Shown here: positions 7,952-16,291 of the stretch, in pieces
How positions within the stretch are numbered: position 1 is the first letter of the stretch
How the letters are laid out: each line of letters starts with the position of its first letter
Assembly: GCA_002482965.1 (NCBI GenBank)
Contig: DLGZ01000027.1
Location: 62,001 to 126,000 of the forward strand
From: Verrucomicrobiaceae bacterium UBA7681
GTDB taxonomy: Bacteria; Verrucomicrobiota; Verrucomicrobiia; Verrucomicrobiales; Verrucomicrobiaceae
Direction of reading: 5' to 3'
DNA: 64,000 nt
Program-made: the position numbers and the translations under genes
Notes under the pieces: generated by a model
The model's database searches: none
What the model was told of the DNA's origin: nothing
Seen by the model: the letters and a program-made list of their open reading frames with translations, nothing else

Positions 7952-8962
7952 ATGTCCGCCCCAGCCCTTAGCGCCAGCAACCCTGTTTTTCCGTTTCACC
8001 TCGTACGGGCAGACTTGGAACGTGTGGAAACGGCCATCCTCGAACAAGCACGTGCATTTGATCCCGGCGTCGAAGGTTACGTGAGTTATGTCTGCAAAAC
8101 ATCGGGCAAACGCATCCGTCCTGCTTTGGCTGTGCTCGCCGGTGGTGCCACGGGTGGCACGCACGAAGGTCACACGCGCCTCTCTGTCATTCTCGAACTC
8201 GTCCACATAGCCTCTCTGGTGCACGACGACATCATGGACGGGGCGGACATCCGCCGTGCCCAGCCGACCGCCGTCGCGAAATGGGGCAGCAGTCTCAGCG
8301 TCCTGCTGGGAGACAGCCTCTTCGCCTACGCTCTTGAACTTGCCACAGAGTTCGAAGACACGCATGTCTGCCGCACCATCGCCCGTGCCTCGCGTGATGT
8401 CTGCACCGGCGAAATTCTGCAAACCCAGCGCCGCTTTGATTTCAATCTCTCCGTCACCGATTATCTCAAGATGATCGAGATGAAGACCGCTGCTCTTTTC
8501 GCCGCCGCCTGCGAACTCGGCGCCCGTCTCAATCAACAGCCCGACTCCGTTCAGTCTGCACTGCGCGACTACGGCCTCAAGCTCGGCACCGCCTACCAGA
8601 TCTACGACGACTGTCTCGATATTGTCGGTGACGAAAAAACGGTCGGCAAAACGCTCCGCACCGATCTCGCCCGTGGCAAGCTCACGCTGCCCATTCTCTA
8701 TCTCCTTGAAAGCGCCACCGATGCGCAGAAGCAAAAGCTCAACCGCATGCTGCTCAAAGGCGAGCCCATGGACACCACCATTCTTGCGGGCATCGCAGAC
8801 TACGAAGGGGCCGTTGACCGAGCGGTCAAATTCGCGCAAAACATGCTGGTCGAAGCCCGTGCCGATTTGATCTGCCTACATGTTTCGCCGCACAAACAGG
8901 CGCTCGAAGACATCGTCGGTTATCTGCACAGCCTGCTGGATCAGTGCCGCGCAATTCATTGA
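7952..8962 (+). CDS. Long-chain polyprenyl diphosphate synthase
   Basis: Trans-prenyltransferase of 336 residues that extends allylic diphosphates with IPP, giving quinone side chains or carrier precursors. The first aspartate-rich motif is DDIMD at 92-96 and the second is DDCLD at 219-223. GKRIRP for IPP binding is at about 52-57. The residue five before the first motif is alanine (A87), which in the family goes with medium or long products. The precise chain length cannot be read. It is not obviously in an operon: radC starts 36 bases downstream. Confidence 0.92.
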   Translation: MSAPALSASNPVFPFHLVRADLERVETAILEQARAFDPGVEGYVSYVCKTSGKRIRPALAVLAGGATGGTHEGHTRLSVILELVHIASLVHDDIMDGADIRRAQPTAVAKWGSSLSVLLGDSLFAYALELATEFEDTHVCRTIARASRDVCTGEILQTQRRFDFNLSVTDYLKMIEMKTAALFAAACELGARLNQQPDSVQSALRDYGLKLGTAYQIYDDCLDIVGDEKTVGKTLRTDLARGKLTLPILYLLESATDAQKQKLNRMLLKGEPMDTTILAGIADYEGAVDRAVKFAQNMLVEARADLICLHVSPHKQALEDIVGYLHSLLDQCRAIH

Positions 8963-8998
8963 TCTCTCTCTTAAATCGTGTGAAATGCGCACCGATTC

Positions 8999-9694
8999 AT
9001 GAGCCGCATCCACGACATACCGGAAAACGACCGCCCGCGTGAGCGCCTGCTCCGCCTTGGTCCTCAGGCGCTCTCGGATGCGGAACTCCTCGCTCTCTTC
9101 ATCAACACCGGTACGAAGGGTGAAAATGCCCTGCAGATCGGCCAGCGCATCCTGCGCGATTACAAATCCCTGCGAGACCTCTCAAGACTCGAACCTGCTG
9201 TTCTGAGAAAAATCAAAGCTCTTGGCCCGGCGAAAACCGCACTGCTCGCTGCTGCTTTCGAGCTAGGCCGCCGTTCCGCGCAGGAACCCTCGCACGCCGA
9301 GGTCATCCTCGACCGTCCGCAGCGCATCTACGACTATATTGGCCCGGAGATGCAGGCTCTCGGCAGTGAATCCGTCCGCATCATCCTGCTGACCACCAAG
9401 CTGGCTGTCATGCGCAGTGAAGAGGCTTTTAAAGGCAGCTTGAACGAATGTGTCGCTCATCCGCGCGATCTGCTGCGGAAGGTGCTCATTCATAACGCCT
9501 ACGCCTTCATCCTCGTTCACAACCATCCTTCTGGAGATCCCACCCCGAGCGAGGCCGACCGCCGTCTCACCCGCCGTCTCCGTGAAGCCTCCGAGGCCAC
9601 CGGGCTCTTTCTTCAGGACCACCTCATCATCGGGACTCCTGCTGAATCACGCCCGCTGCCCTATTTCAGCTTTAAGGAGCATGGGATGTTGTAG
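8999..9694 (+). CDS. radC: RadC/UPF0758 family JAMM-domain protein
   Basis: 231 residues with an N-terminal helix-hairpin-helix-like region (residues 1-75) and a C-terminal JAMM/MPN+ metalloprotease-like fold with HNHPSGDPTPSEAD (174-187). An upstream Glu precedes the SLNECVAHPRD block. The old name DNA repair protein RadC is not supported by a shown biochemical role. It follows the polyprenyl synthase by 36 bases. Confidence 0.9.
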   Translation: MSRIHDIPENDRPRERLLRLGPQALSDAELLALFINTGTKGENALQIGQRILRDYKSLRDLSRLEPAVLRKIKALGPAKTALLAAAFELGRRSAQEPSHAEVILDRPQRIYDYIGPEMQALGSESVRIILLTTKLAVMRSEEAFKGSLNECVAHPRDLLRKVLIHNAYAFILVHNHPSGDPTPSEADRRLTRRLREASEATGLFLQDHLIIGTPAESRPLPYFSFKEHGML

Positions 9695-9797
9695 CCGGAG
9701 TGGTTTGGATCTGCTGTGCATAGGTGCAAACGGATCTCAGGTTGTCTCTCATGCCTATGAGAACAGCCTGATGTCCACGACATCTTTGATGCAAGGT

Positions 9798-9824
9798 GTA
9801 ACTTTGGGTCCAACTTCTCCAAGG
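9798..9824 (+). promoter_or_regulatory. Repeated promoter-like element, copy 1 (sigma gene)
   Basis: GTAACTTT, ten bases, TCTCCAAGG. The same two blocks with the same ten-base spacing occur at 10565-10591, just upstream of the kinase gene; TCC inside the spacer is shared too. The sigma-factor start codon lies 17 bases downstream. The AACTT half resembles ECF -35 elements, although ten bases is shorter than the usual spacing. This is a candidate autoregulatory promoter. Confidence 0.45.
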
Positions 9825-9841
9825 TACTCACAAGTTCCCCA

Positions 9842-10558
9842 ATGCAATACTCTCAAGTCTCTGGCAGTTTCATGCCAACTCGTTGGACCTTGGTGCTGCG
9901 CGCGAACGCCTCGTCACCCGAGGGCAGGGTGGCGCTGAGTGACCTGTGTGCGGCGTATTACCAGCCCGTCTTCGTCTTCCTGCGGCGCACGGGATTTGCC
10001 CCGGACACGGCTCGTGATCACACGCATTCGTTTTTCGCGCATTTGCTGCAGCGTGGATTCGCCGGGCCCGATCCGGAGCGCGGAAGATTCCGCAGCTATT
10101 TGCTCGGAGCGGTGAAATACTTCGTCATCGGATTGCAGAATCATGCGTGCAGGGAGAAGCGTGGTGGCGGCATGACGCATGAATCTCTGGATGCCGGTGC
10201 GGAAGGTTCGCCGCCTCTCATGATCGACGATCCCACAGCCACTCCGATGGCGGAGGCGTTTGATCGAGAATGGGCCGTCGCAGTGATGAATCGTGCGGTG
10301 GCCGCGCTTGCTGCAGAGCACCGGGGAAGCAGGTCGGTTCAGTTCGAGGCGCTGCAACCGTGGTTGATGGGTGACGATGCGGCGTCCCATGCCGAGACGG
10401 CGAAAAAGCTGGGCATGAGTGAAGGGGCTGTGAAAGTGGCGGTGCATCGCCTGCGCAAACGATTCCGTGAACTCCTGCGGCAGGAGATCGCGCAAACGCT
10501 CGATGATGAGGCAGATGTTGATGATGAATTGCGCTACCTCTGTTCCGTGCATGGATGA
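9842..10558 (+). CDS. ECF-type RNA polymerase sigma factor
   Basis: 238 residues of the sigma-70 type found next to kinases in Planctomycetes and Verrucomicrobia. The start TRWTLVLRANASSPEGRVAL.. is the family's typical opening, region 2 is around CAAYYQPVFVFLRR and DTARDHTHSFFAHLL, and region 4 ends with a helix-turn-helix (AKKLGMSEGAVKVAVHRLRKRFRELL). The ATG at 9842 and another at 9872 are both possible; the second fits the family start better. It is followed by the giant kinase gene after 40 bases, so the kinase probably controls it or its regulon. Confidence 0.85.
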   Translation: MQYSQVSGSFMPTRWTLVLRANASSPEGRVALSDLCAAYYQPVFVFLRRTGFAPDTARDHTHSFFAHLLQRGFAGPDPERGRFRSYLLGAVKYFVIGLQNHACREKRGGGMTHESLDAGAEGSPPLMIDDPTATPMAEAFDREWAVAVMNRAVAALAAEHRGSRSVQFEALQPWLMGDDAASHAETAKKLGMSEGAVKVAVHRLRKRFRELLRQEIAQTLDDEADVDDELRYLCSVHG

Positions 10559-10564
10559 TTTGAG

Positions 10565-10591
10565 GTAACTTTCCATCCGCAGTCTCCAAGG
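10565..10591 (+). promoter_or_regulatory. Repeated promoter-like element, copy 2 (kinase gene)
   Basis: GTAACTTT, ten bases, TCTCCAAGG, matching the element at 9798-9824. The end of this copy (AAGGA) also lies seven bases before the kinase ATG at 10599 and would serve as its ribosome-binding site, so part of the similarity could come from translation signals alone. Confidence 0.4.
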
Positions 10592-10598
10592 AACAGGC

Positions 10599-13500
10599 AT
10601 GACCACGATCCCATCGAACACCTGCCCGCAATGCGGTGCGCTCATCCCGGAGGATTCTGCCAATGGACTGTGCCCGCGCTGTGTCTTCGCCAAGGCGCTG
10701 GCTCCGACGGCCGATGGCGGCTTTTTACCCCATGCGCCGCCGAGTTTGGATGCCGTGCGTGCTGCCTTCCCACATCTGGAAGTCACCGCACTCATTGGCA
10801 GCGGCGGGATGGGGGCGGTGTTCAAAGCCCGCCAGCCACAGCTCGACCGTTTCGTGGCGCTGAAGATTCTGCCAGCGGAACTCGCCGGTCTGCCGGGCTT
10901 CTCCGAACGGTTTCAGCGCGAGGCGCAGGCACTCGCCAGGCTCAGCCACCCGCACATCGTCACCGTGCATGACTTTGGCCGGGCCGGAGACTTTTACTTT
11001 CTGCTGATGGAGTTCATCGACGGCGTTAACCTGCGCCAGCTCCTGCAAACAAAACGGCTTACGCCCAAGGAGGCGCTCAGCATCGTGCCGCCCATCTGTG
11101 AAGCGCTGCAATGCGCGCACGATCACGGCATCGTCCATCGCGACATCAAGCCTGAGAACCTGCTTATCGACAAGGCGGGTACGGTGAAGATTGCCGACTT
11201 CGGCATCGCGAAAATCGTCGATGGCAGCGAAGCGCTGAGTCATGTCCATGATGGGGAAGCCTGTGCATCGACAGACGGGAAGCACCCCGCTCCTAGCATG
11301 CCTTTCGGCACCCCCGACTACGCCGCCCCGGAGCAGGCCAGCGGCTCCGCCGATCATCGCGCCGACATTTACTCCCTCGGAGTCGTGCTTTACGAGATGC
11401 TCACCGGTGAGCGTCCCACCGCCAAACTCGAAGCCCCCTCGAAGCGCATTCAGATGGACATCCGCATTGACGAAATCGTGCTGCGCGCCTTGGAGAAATC
11501 GCCCGAGATGCGCTTCGCCACAGCGGCGGAGTTTCGCACGTGTGTCGAGAATGTTCAGTCAACCTCCAGCCAGACGATGACGGCAGGCAAAGCTTCGCTT
11601 TCCAGACCCTGGATGCTGCCGATGACAGCCCTGAGTCTGCTTTGCATCGGCGGCATCATGATGGGACTGGGGGTGTATGCCTCACAAAACTGGGGCTGGG
11701 GCTCTGACAATTGGGCGATGATTGTGGGGGGGGTGTTGCCGATCATTGCAGGGAGCATTTCTGGATGGCGTCTTCTCCGTGAGCAACATTACGGCGCACT
11801 TGATCCTGTCCCGAGGGCGATTTTCGCCGTGGTCGCCTCCTTCGGGTTGCTCGCGCTGCTCCGCATTCCCGGCAGCTTATGGATGGTCGTCGCAGGCAAA
11901 ACACTGGGCTCGTCGTCTTTGGTTACAGTCATGGCGGTGCAAGGTTCATTCACACAGGTTGTATTGGCGTTGCAGGCGGGCGCAGCTTTTGGTCTCTATG
12001 CGTGGACCCAGCGGCGCATCCAAGGCGCAGCCACGAAGATGGCAGCCCGGATAACGGCAGGGTGCTTCGTGCTTCTGTTCGTTCATTCCATGGCGCCCTG
12101 GGTTGTGATGGCGTACGCTAAGCTGACGGCGCTTCAAAGTACTCCAACCAACAACACAAGATCCGAGGGGGGAAAAAAGGGTGGCGTTTCCTCTGGATTC
12201 CGGCCCCAGACGCAGTGGGATTTGGCAGGAAAAAACGATGAGCCAGGCAAAGCCGCGCCGCGCATCACACCCCAGGAAAGTCACATCGCCCTCAAATACC
12301 TTGATGCCACACTCGCGATTGATCGGATCAAAGCTGAGCATCCCGAACTGGCAGGCGGTGTCAGGCACGTTGAGACGGAGGGCAATTCGATGGTCCTCGA
12401 TGCCGCCAGTCCAAGTTTTGAACCCCTCCAGAAATACCTGGAAATGATCGATCAACGGCCTGAGGCGATCCTGCTGGAAGGAACAATGACGGAGACTTTG
12501 CCAAACTCGCCTGCAGGCTCTGGAAAGCTGATTTCCAAGCCCATGGTTTACACGCAGATTGGAACAGCCGCACGTTTCCAAACTATAGCCAAAGACGGCC
12601 TGCAGATCGAGTTTTCCATCAAAGCGAACAAGCAGACGAAGGTCAAGGCGGACGCCACAGTGCAGGGCGAAACATTTGTTCTGGAGGGGACGGTCACGGA
12701 GTCAATGCGGGATGCTCCTGCGGGAGTCAAGAAAGTGTTCCCATTGCCCACATTGCAGGCAGCGCTTGGCGGTTCGGTGACCTTCACCCATCGACTGCAG
12801 GACGGGCGAGACATCGAACTTTCCATCAAGCTTGCTCGTACATTCCCGCCTCTGCCGCCCAAGGTGCCGACCGCAACTGCCCGGCCTGTTGTCCAACGAC
12901 AAGCCGCGAAACAGCCGGACGAGGTTCCATTCAAAGGCGAACCCAAGCTGCGCTACATCGCCTGGATGCCCAAGGATGAGGGCGGCTGGCGGCTGTATGC
13001 GCCGGGTGGTGAAGCAGTGACTGCGCCGGGCGACATCCCTGTGGGTGACTGGGAATGGTGGAAGAAGGGCCTGTTGAAAAATGGCACTGCGTCCAAGATC
13101 AGCGATACGGCAGGCTGGCTGATGTTTTTCTATTCCCACCCGGCCATTGATCAACGCAGTGAGAGCGATTTGAACCTCTTCACTCCAGCGGGGGCGGAAA
13201 TTCATGTGACACAACGCGTATCTGGACCCCGCGAGCCGCAGATGCCTCAAGCTGATGGATGGCTCGCCATGGGGTGTCGTGTTCCTTATGCAGCCGCCAA
13301 AGGACAGTTGAAGGCACGCCTCGCGCTCACTGCTGGCTCCTGGTGGAGTAGTGAACTCGTGACGGCGGGCAAGACTAACTACAGCGGTGGGGGCCAGCTC
13401 CTGACCAACTCGGGCGAGGACGCAAATCATCGGGCCTTTGTGACCGTGGTTACGGAAGATGAAGACAAGTTTCCTTACTACCAGTGGGAGGTCCTGGGTC

Positions 13501-15383
13501 GCCTGCATGATGGCTCGGATGTGCGCAACGAAGGCAGCACGGCGGTGAATTTTCAAAGCCAGTTTGTACACACCATCTCCTTCGGCCAGCCGCTCTCGTC
13601 GTTTGCGGGATTCATTATGCGCAGCCGCGAGAGGAAGAACTTCACCAACGATGGTGTGCAGGTGCCGCCTGTGCTCGTTGCAAACCCAGACTCTGGCTTC
13701 AAGTCCACCCTTCAAATGCGCTGGGTGAGTGACACCCCTTCACCGGATACCGAATCGATGACGCTCGCAGGAAGAGGGCGGAGCGAGACGCTGAACGTCG
13801 AAAAGACCGTTCTGCTCGATCAGTCCGCTTTGCAGTCTGTCGAAGCCATTCATCGAACGCAGGGCGGGGGGGGGAGCATTTCGCTGCAATTGACCGAGAA
13901 CGGCAAGCAGCGCTTCGCGCAGGCGACGCGCGAAGGGAAGGGCCGAAAGCTGGCGATCATCATCGACGGTCAGCTCCGTTCCGCTCCCATGATCCAGTCC
14001 GAGATCAGCGACGGTCGTGTGGAGATCAGCGGCAATCTGACTTATGAGGAGGCAGATGATTTGACGGCCAGGCTGCAACAATCCATCAAGAGCGCGTCAG
14101 CAGCGGAACCCTCCAAGAAAGAGGACCAGGCAGGCGCGAAAAAAAACGCCCCATCGGCGCAGGCGGACGCCGAACTGATCTTTGATCCCGAGCAAGAGCA
14201 TGTGCTTGCCTGCGCTACGGAAGGCATCGTGCCGTATTTTCAGTTCGCCGGCGGAAAGACCTTCGTCATCCGCACCGCCACAGCGGCAAGCCCGGAGGAA
14301 ATCAAAGCTGACTGGGAAAAAGCAGATTCAGCCGGTGGAGTGGACTTCAGCCTGAGCCAGGAGGCCGGTGACATCCGCATTCATCCGCATGACTGCGCTT
14401 TCGGAGGTTGGCTCACGGGGCACCAAAACCTGTTCATGTCCGCCAGCAGTGCGATGGCATTGATGGGTGAGGTGACCGCCAAGAACGAAGCCATCACGCT
14501 TGCCCAGGGCCAGTGGCCCGTTTCCTGTCTGTTTAGAACTTCTCGCGGAGTGGTCGGCTTGATGACCATCACGTCTGTGCGGCAGGCAGAGGGCAAGCCG
14601 ATGAGCCTGAATTTCGAATACAAACGGGTGCAGAGGCTTGCGGGCCCACCACAAACGGTGACCGAGTTTATCCAGAAGGCCAGCGCGCTATGGAATCAGG
14701 GTGACTATAAAGGCGCTGTACTTGTTTACGATGAGGCGATCAAGCATCACCCTCGCGAATCGGGATTTTTCAACAACAGAGCCAATGCCCATGCGGCTCT
14801 TCGGCAGCATGACAAAGCACTGGCGGACTATGGTGAGGCTCTGCGGATCAATCCCGGCAACGACCATATCTACAGTACCCGGGGCATGACTTATTATCAA
14901 ATGGGTGACTACGACCACGCTATCGCCGACCTTGACATTGCGGTGAAGGATTCACCCCATGGAGTCAATTTTGATCTGCGCGGACGCGCTTACCACGCCA
15001 AAGGCGATTTTCGAGCCGCGTTTGCTGACTACGTGAGAGGTGCGCAAACAACGCCGGGTTACACTCTTACTTTTCTTGATCTCGCCTGGCTGCTGGCCAC
15101 CTGTCCTGACGGCTCGATCCGTGACGGCCAGAAAGCCAGTCAATACGCCAACCTCGCGGCAGGTGTGTTGCAAGCAGATCGCCCGGAAGTTTCTGTCGCC
15201 CTAGCGGCAGCCCATGCGGAGCAGCGGGACTACGCCGCAGCCATTCAGCTGGAGCAGGAGCTTCTCAAAAAACTCCCCCCCAACAGCGATGAGGTCGGCC
15301 GATCAAGCGAGCGACTTAAGCTCTATCAAGCGCATCAGCCAATGCGCAGCCCCATGCCGATCAGCCGAGCCATGTGGCGGTGA
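10599..15383 (+). CDS. Membrane Ser/Thr kinase with secretin-like, SecD-P1-like and TPR regions
   Basis: 1594 residues. In order: a zinc-ribbon-like CPQCG..CPRC (about 8-30); a Hanks kinase with the GSGGMGAVF loop, VALKIL lysine, HRDIKPENLL and DFGIAK (about 65-320); five hydrophobic segments (about 340-510); a region at 555-625 resembling a secretin N-domain; then two internal repeats of about 55 residues (626-680 and 694-748), each starting LEGT-[MV]-TE and ending in an IE-[FL]-SIK strand. A SecD P1-head-like block follows (about 1088-1163: LAIIIDGQLRSAPMI, GNLTYEEADDL), and at least three TPRs (about 1361-1480). The kinase is cytoplasmic; the rest after the membrane part is probably exported. 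It pairs with the sigma gene upstream. Confidence 0.85.
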   Translation: MTTIPSNTCPQCGALIPEDSANGLCPRCVFAKALAPTADGGFLPHAPPSLDAVRAAFPHLEVTALIGSGGMGAVFKARQPQLDRFVALKILPAELAGLPGFSERFQREAQALARLSHPHIVTVHDFGRAGDFYFLLMEFIDGVNLRQLLQTKRLTPKEALSIVPPICEALQCAHDHGIVHRDIKPENLLIDKAGTVKIADFGIAKIVDGSEALSHVHDGEACASTDGKHPAPSMPFGTPDYAAPEQASGSADHRADIYSLGVVLYEMLTGERPTAKLEAPSKRIQMDIRIDEIVLRALEKSPEMRFATAAEFRTCVENVQSTSSQTMTAGKASLSRPWMLPMTALSLLCIGGIMMGLGVYASQNWGWGSDNWAMIVGGVLPIIAGSISGWRLLREQHYGALDPVPRAIFAVVASFGLLALLRIPGSLWMVVAGKTLGSSSLVTVMAVQGSFTQVVLALQAGAAFGLYAWTQRRIQGAATKMAARITAGCFVLLFVHSMAPWVVMAYAKLTALQSTPTNNTRSEGGKKGGVSSGFRPQTQWDLAGKNDEPGKAAPRITPQESHIALKYLDATLAIDRIKAEHPELAGGVRHVETEGNSMVLDAASPSFEPLQKYLEMIDQRPEAILLEGTMTETLPNSPAGSGKLISKPMVYTQIGTAARFQTIAKDGLQIEFSIKANKQTKVKADATVQGETFVLEGTVTESMRDAPAGVKKVFPLPTLQAALGGSVTFTHRLQDGRDIELSIKLARTFPPLPPKVPTATARPVVQRQAAKQPDEVPFKGEPKLRYIAWMPKDEGGWRLYAPGGEAVTAPGDIPVGDWEWWKKGLLKNGTASKISDTAGWLMFFYSHPAIDQRSESDLNLFTPAGAEIHVTQRVSGPREPQMPQADGWLAMGCRVPYAAAKGQLKARLALTAGSWWSSELVTAGKTNYSGGGQLLTNSGEDANHRAFVTVVTEDEDKFPYYQWEVLGRLHDGSDVRNEGSTAVNFQSQFVHTISFGQPLSSFAGFIMRSRERKNFTNDGVQVPPVLVANPDSGFKSTLQMRWVSDTPSPDTESMTLAGRGRSETLNVEKTVLLDQSALQSVEAIHRTQGGGGSISLQLTENGKQRFAQATREGKGRKLAIIIDGQLRSAPMIQSEISDGRVEISGNLTYEEADDLTARLQQSIKSASAAEPSKKEDQAGAKKNAPSAQADAELIFDPEQEHVLACATEGIVPYFQFAGGKTFVIRTATAASPEEIKADWEKADSAGGVDFSLSQEAGDIRIHPHDCAFGGWLTGHQNLFMSASSAMALMGEVTAKNEAITLAQGQWPVSCLFRTSRGVVGLMTITSVRQAEGKPMSLNFEYKRVQRLAGPPQTVTEFIQKASALWNQGDYKGAVLVYDEAIKHHPRESGFFNNRANAHAALRQHDKALADYGEALRINPGNDHIYSTRGMTYYQMGDYDHAIADLDIAVKDSPHGVNFDLRGRAYHAKGDFRAAFADYVRGAQTTPGYTLTFLDLAWLLATCPDGSIRDGQKASQYANLAAGVLQADRPEVSVALAAAHAEQRDYAAAIQLEQELLKKLPPNSDEVGRSSERLKLYQAHQPMRSPMPISRAMWR

Positions 15384-15510
15384 ATCGCTTTAAATTGCGG
15401 CGTGCAGCGCAGGGAGGTCACCGGAGGGAGGGCTGATAAGTGGTGGCGGGAAGATGCGCATGGCTGCAATTCAGATTGCAGAAAACGGTTTGCAGAATGA
15501 GAGGGTGAAC

Positions 15511-15774
15511 ATGGGACAAGAAGACGAAATCGAGCGTAACATGGGCGTGCAGCCTCTGGACGGGATCATGACCGAGCATGAACTGGGAAATCACGCCCTA
15601 GTGGCCGCCAGTACGGAGCCAATGACGCACAAAGCCGTGCAGCGCGCCCGCAAAGGCCGCCGGCTGACCAAGCACATGAAACAGCGCATGGCCGACGCAC
15701 TGAATCTCCTCCTCAAGCAGAAGGGCGTGGAAATCGAGCGCCCCTGGGTGGTGAAAGATTTGTTCACGTACTGA
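15511..15774 (+). CDS. Small basic helical protein, unknown
   Basis: 87 residues from the ATG at 15511, which has GAGAGG about six bases upstream; an open in-frame ATG at 15454 has no such site. The N-terminal half is acidic and flexible, and the C-terminal half (KAVQRARKGRRLTKHMKQRMADALNLL) is a strongly basic helix pair that could contact nucleic acid. I do not recognise the family. It stands alone between the kinase and the cupin gene. Confidence 0.6.
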   Translation: MGQEDEIERNMGVQPLDGIMTEHELGNHALVAASTEPMTHKAVQRARKGRRLTKHMKQRMADALNLLLKQKGVEIERPWVVKDLFTY

Positions 15775-15849
15775 AGTGGCAAAACGGATAGTCACAGGTG
15801 CATCGCCCGGCTTGCTGTGGTGATTTCATCACGCTAGCATCCGACCACC

Positions 15850-16263
15850 ATGTCCGACGCCATCGCCAACCGCCGCTTCGTCACTGCTGCCGAAAAAATC
15901 GACTTTCAGTCTCCTTGGACGCTGGAGGAGTGGATCTGCCGCAGTGACATCGTGAATAACGAGCACCTCATGATGGTGCGTGCCAACATGGAGCCCGGGC
16001 GCAGCCATCCCTTCCACTCACACCCGACGCGGGAGGAGATGATCTACATTCTTGCGGGCAAGGCCGAGCAGTGGGTCGGCCAGCAGAAAAAAATCCTCGG
16101 CCCCGGAGACACCGCCTTCATTCCCATGGGTGAAATCCATGGCACCTGGAACGTGGGGGACGAAATACTCGTCTTCCTCGCGATCCTTTCTCCAGCCAAG
16201 GCCGATGAGCCCGGCCTCGTGGACCACAGTGAGGAGGAGCCTTGGAAGTCGCTGCGAAATTAG
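15850..16263 (+). CDS. Cupin-domain protein
   Basis: 137 residues forming one small cupin barrel. Motif 1 is HSHPTREEMIYILAGKAE, giving His, His and Glu metal ligands, and motif 2 is GDTAFIPMGEIHGTWN with the final His. The substrate and metal are not readable; such proteins bind or transform small molecules. It is convergent with the copy B gene, and the two stop codons fall inside the arms of a perfect inverted repeat. Confidence 0.85.
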   Translation: MSDAIANRRFVTAAEKIDFQSPWTLEEWICRSDIVNNEHLMMVRANMEPGRSHPFHSHPTREEMIYILAGKAEQWVGQQKKILGPGDTAFIPMGEIHGTWNVGDEILVFLAILSPAKADEPGLVDHSEEEPWKSLRN

Positions 16264-16291
16264 GCCAGTTGCGCCGCAAATGGCCTAATTT
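16257..16291. terminator. Bidirectional terminator-like inverted repeat
   Basis: AAATTAGGCCA at 16257-16267 pairs perfectly with TGGCCTAATTT at 16281-16291, with a 13-base loop. The AT-rich outer ends supply A/T flanks for both directions. Both convergent genes have their TAG stop within an arm: the cupin at 16261-16263 and copy B at 16285-16287. Confidence 0.7.

Noticed and set aside
7865..8839. A 324-residue minus-strand open frame
   Set aside because: It lies across the polyprenyl synthase gene, which has both DD-rich motifs, and has no recognised domain.
12702..13715. A 337-residue minus-strand open frame
   Set aside because: It is a shadow of the kinase gene; composition is Arg/His-rich.
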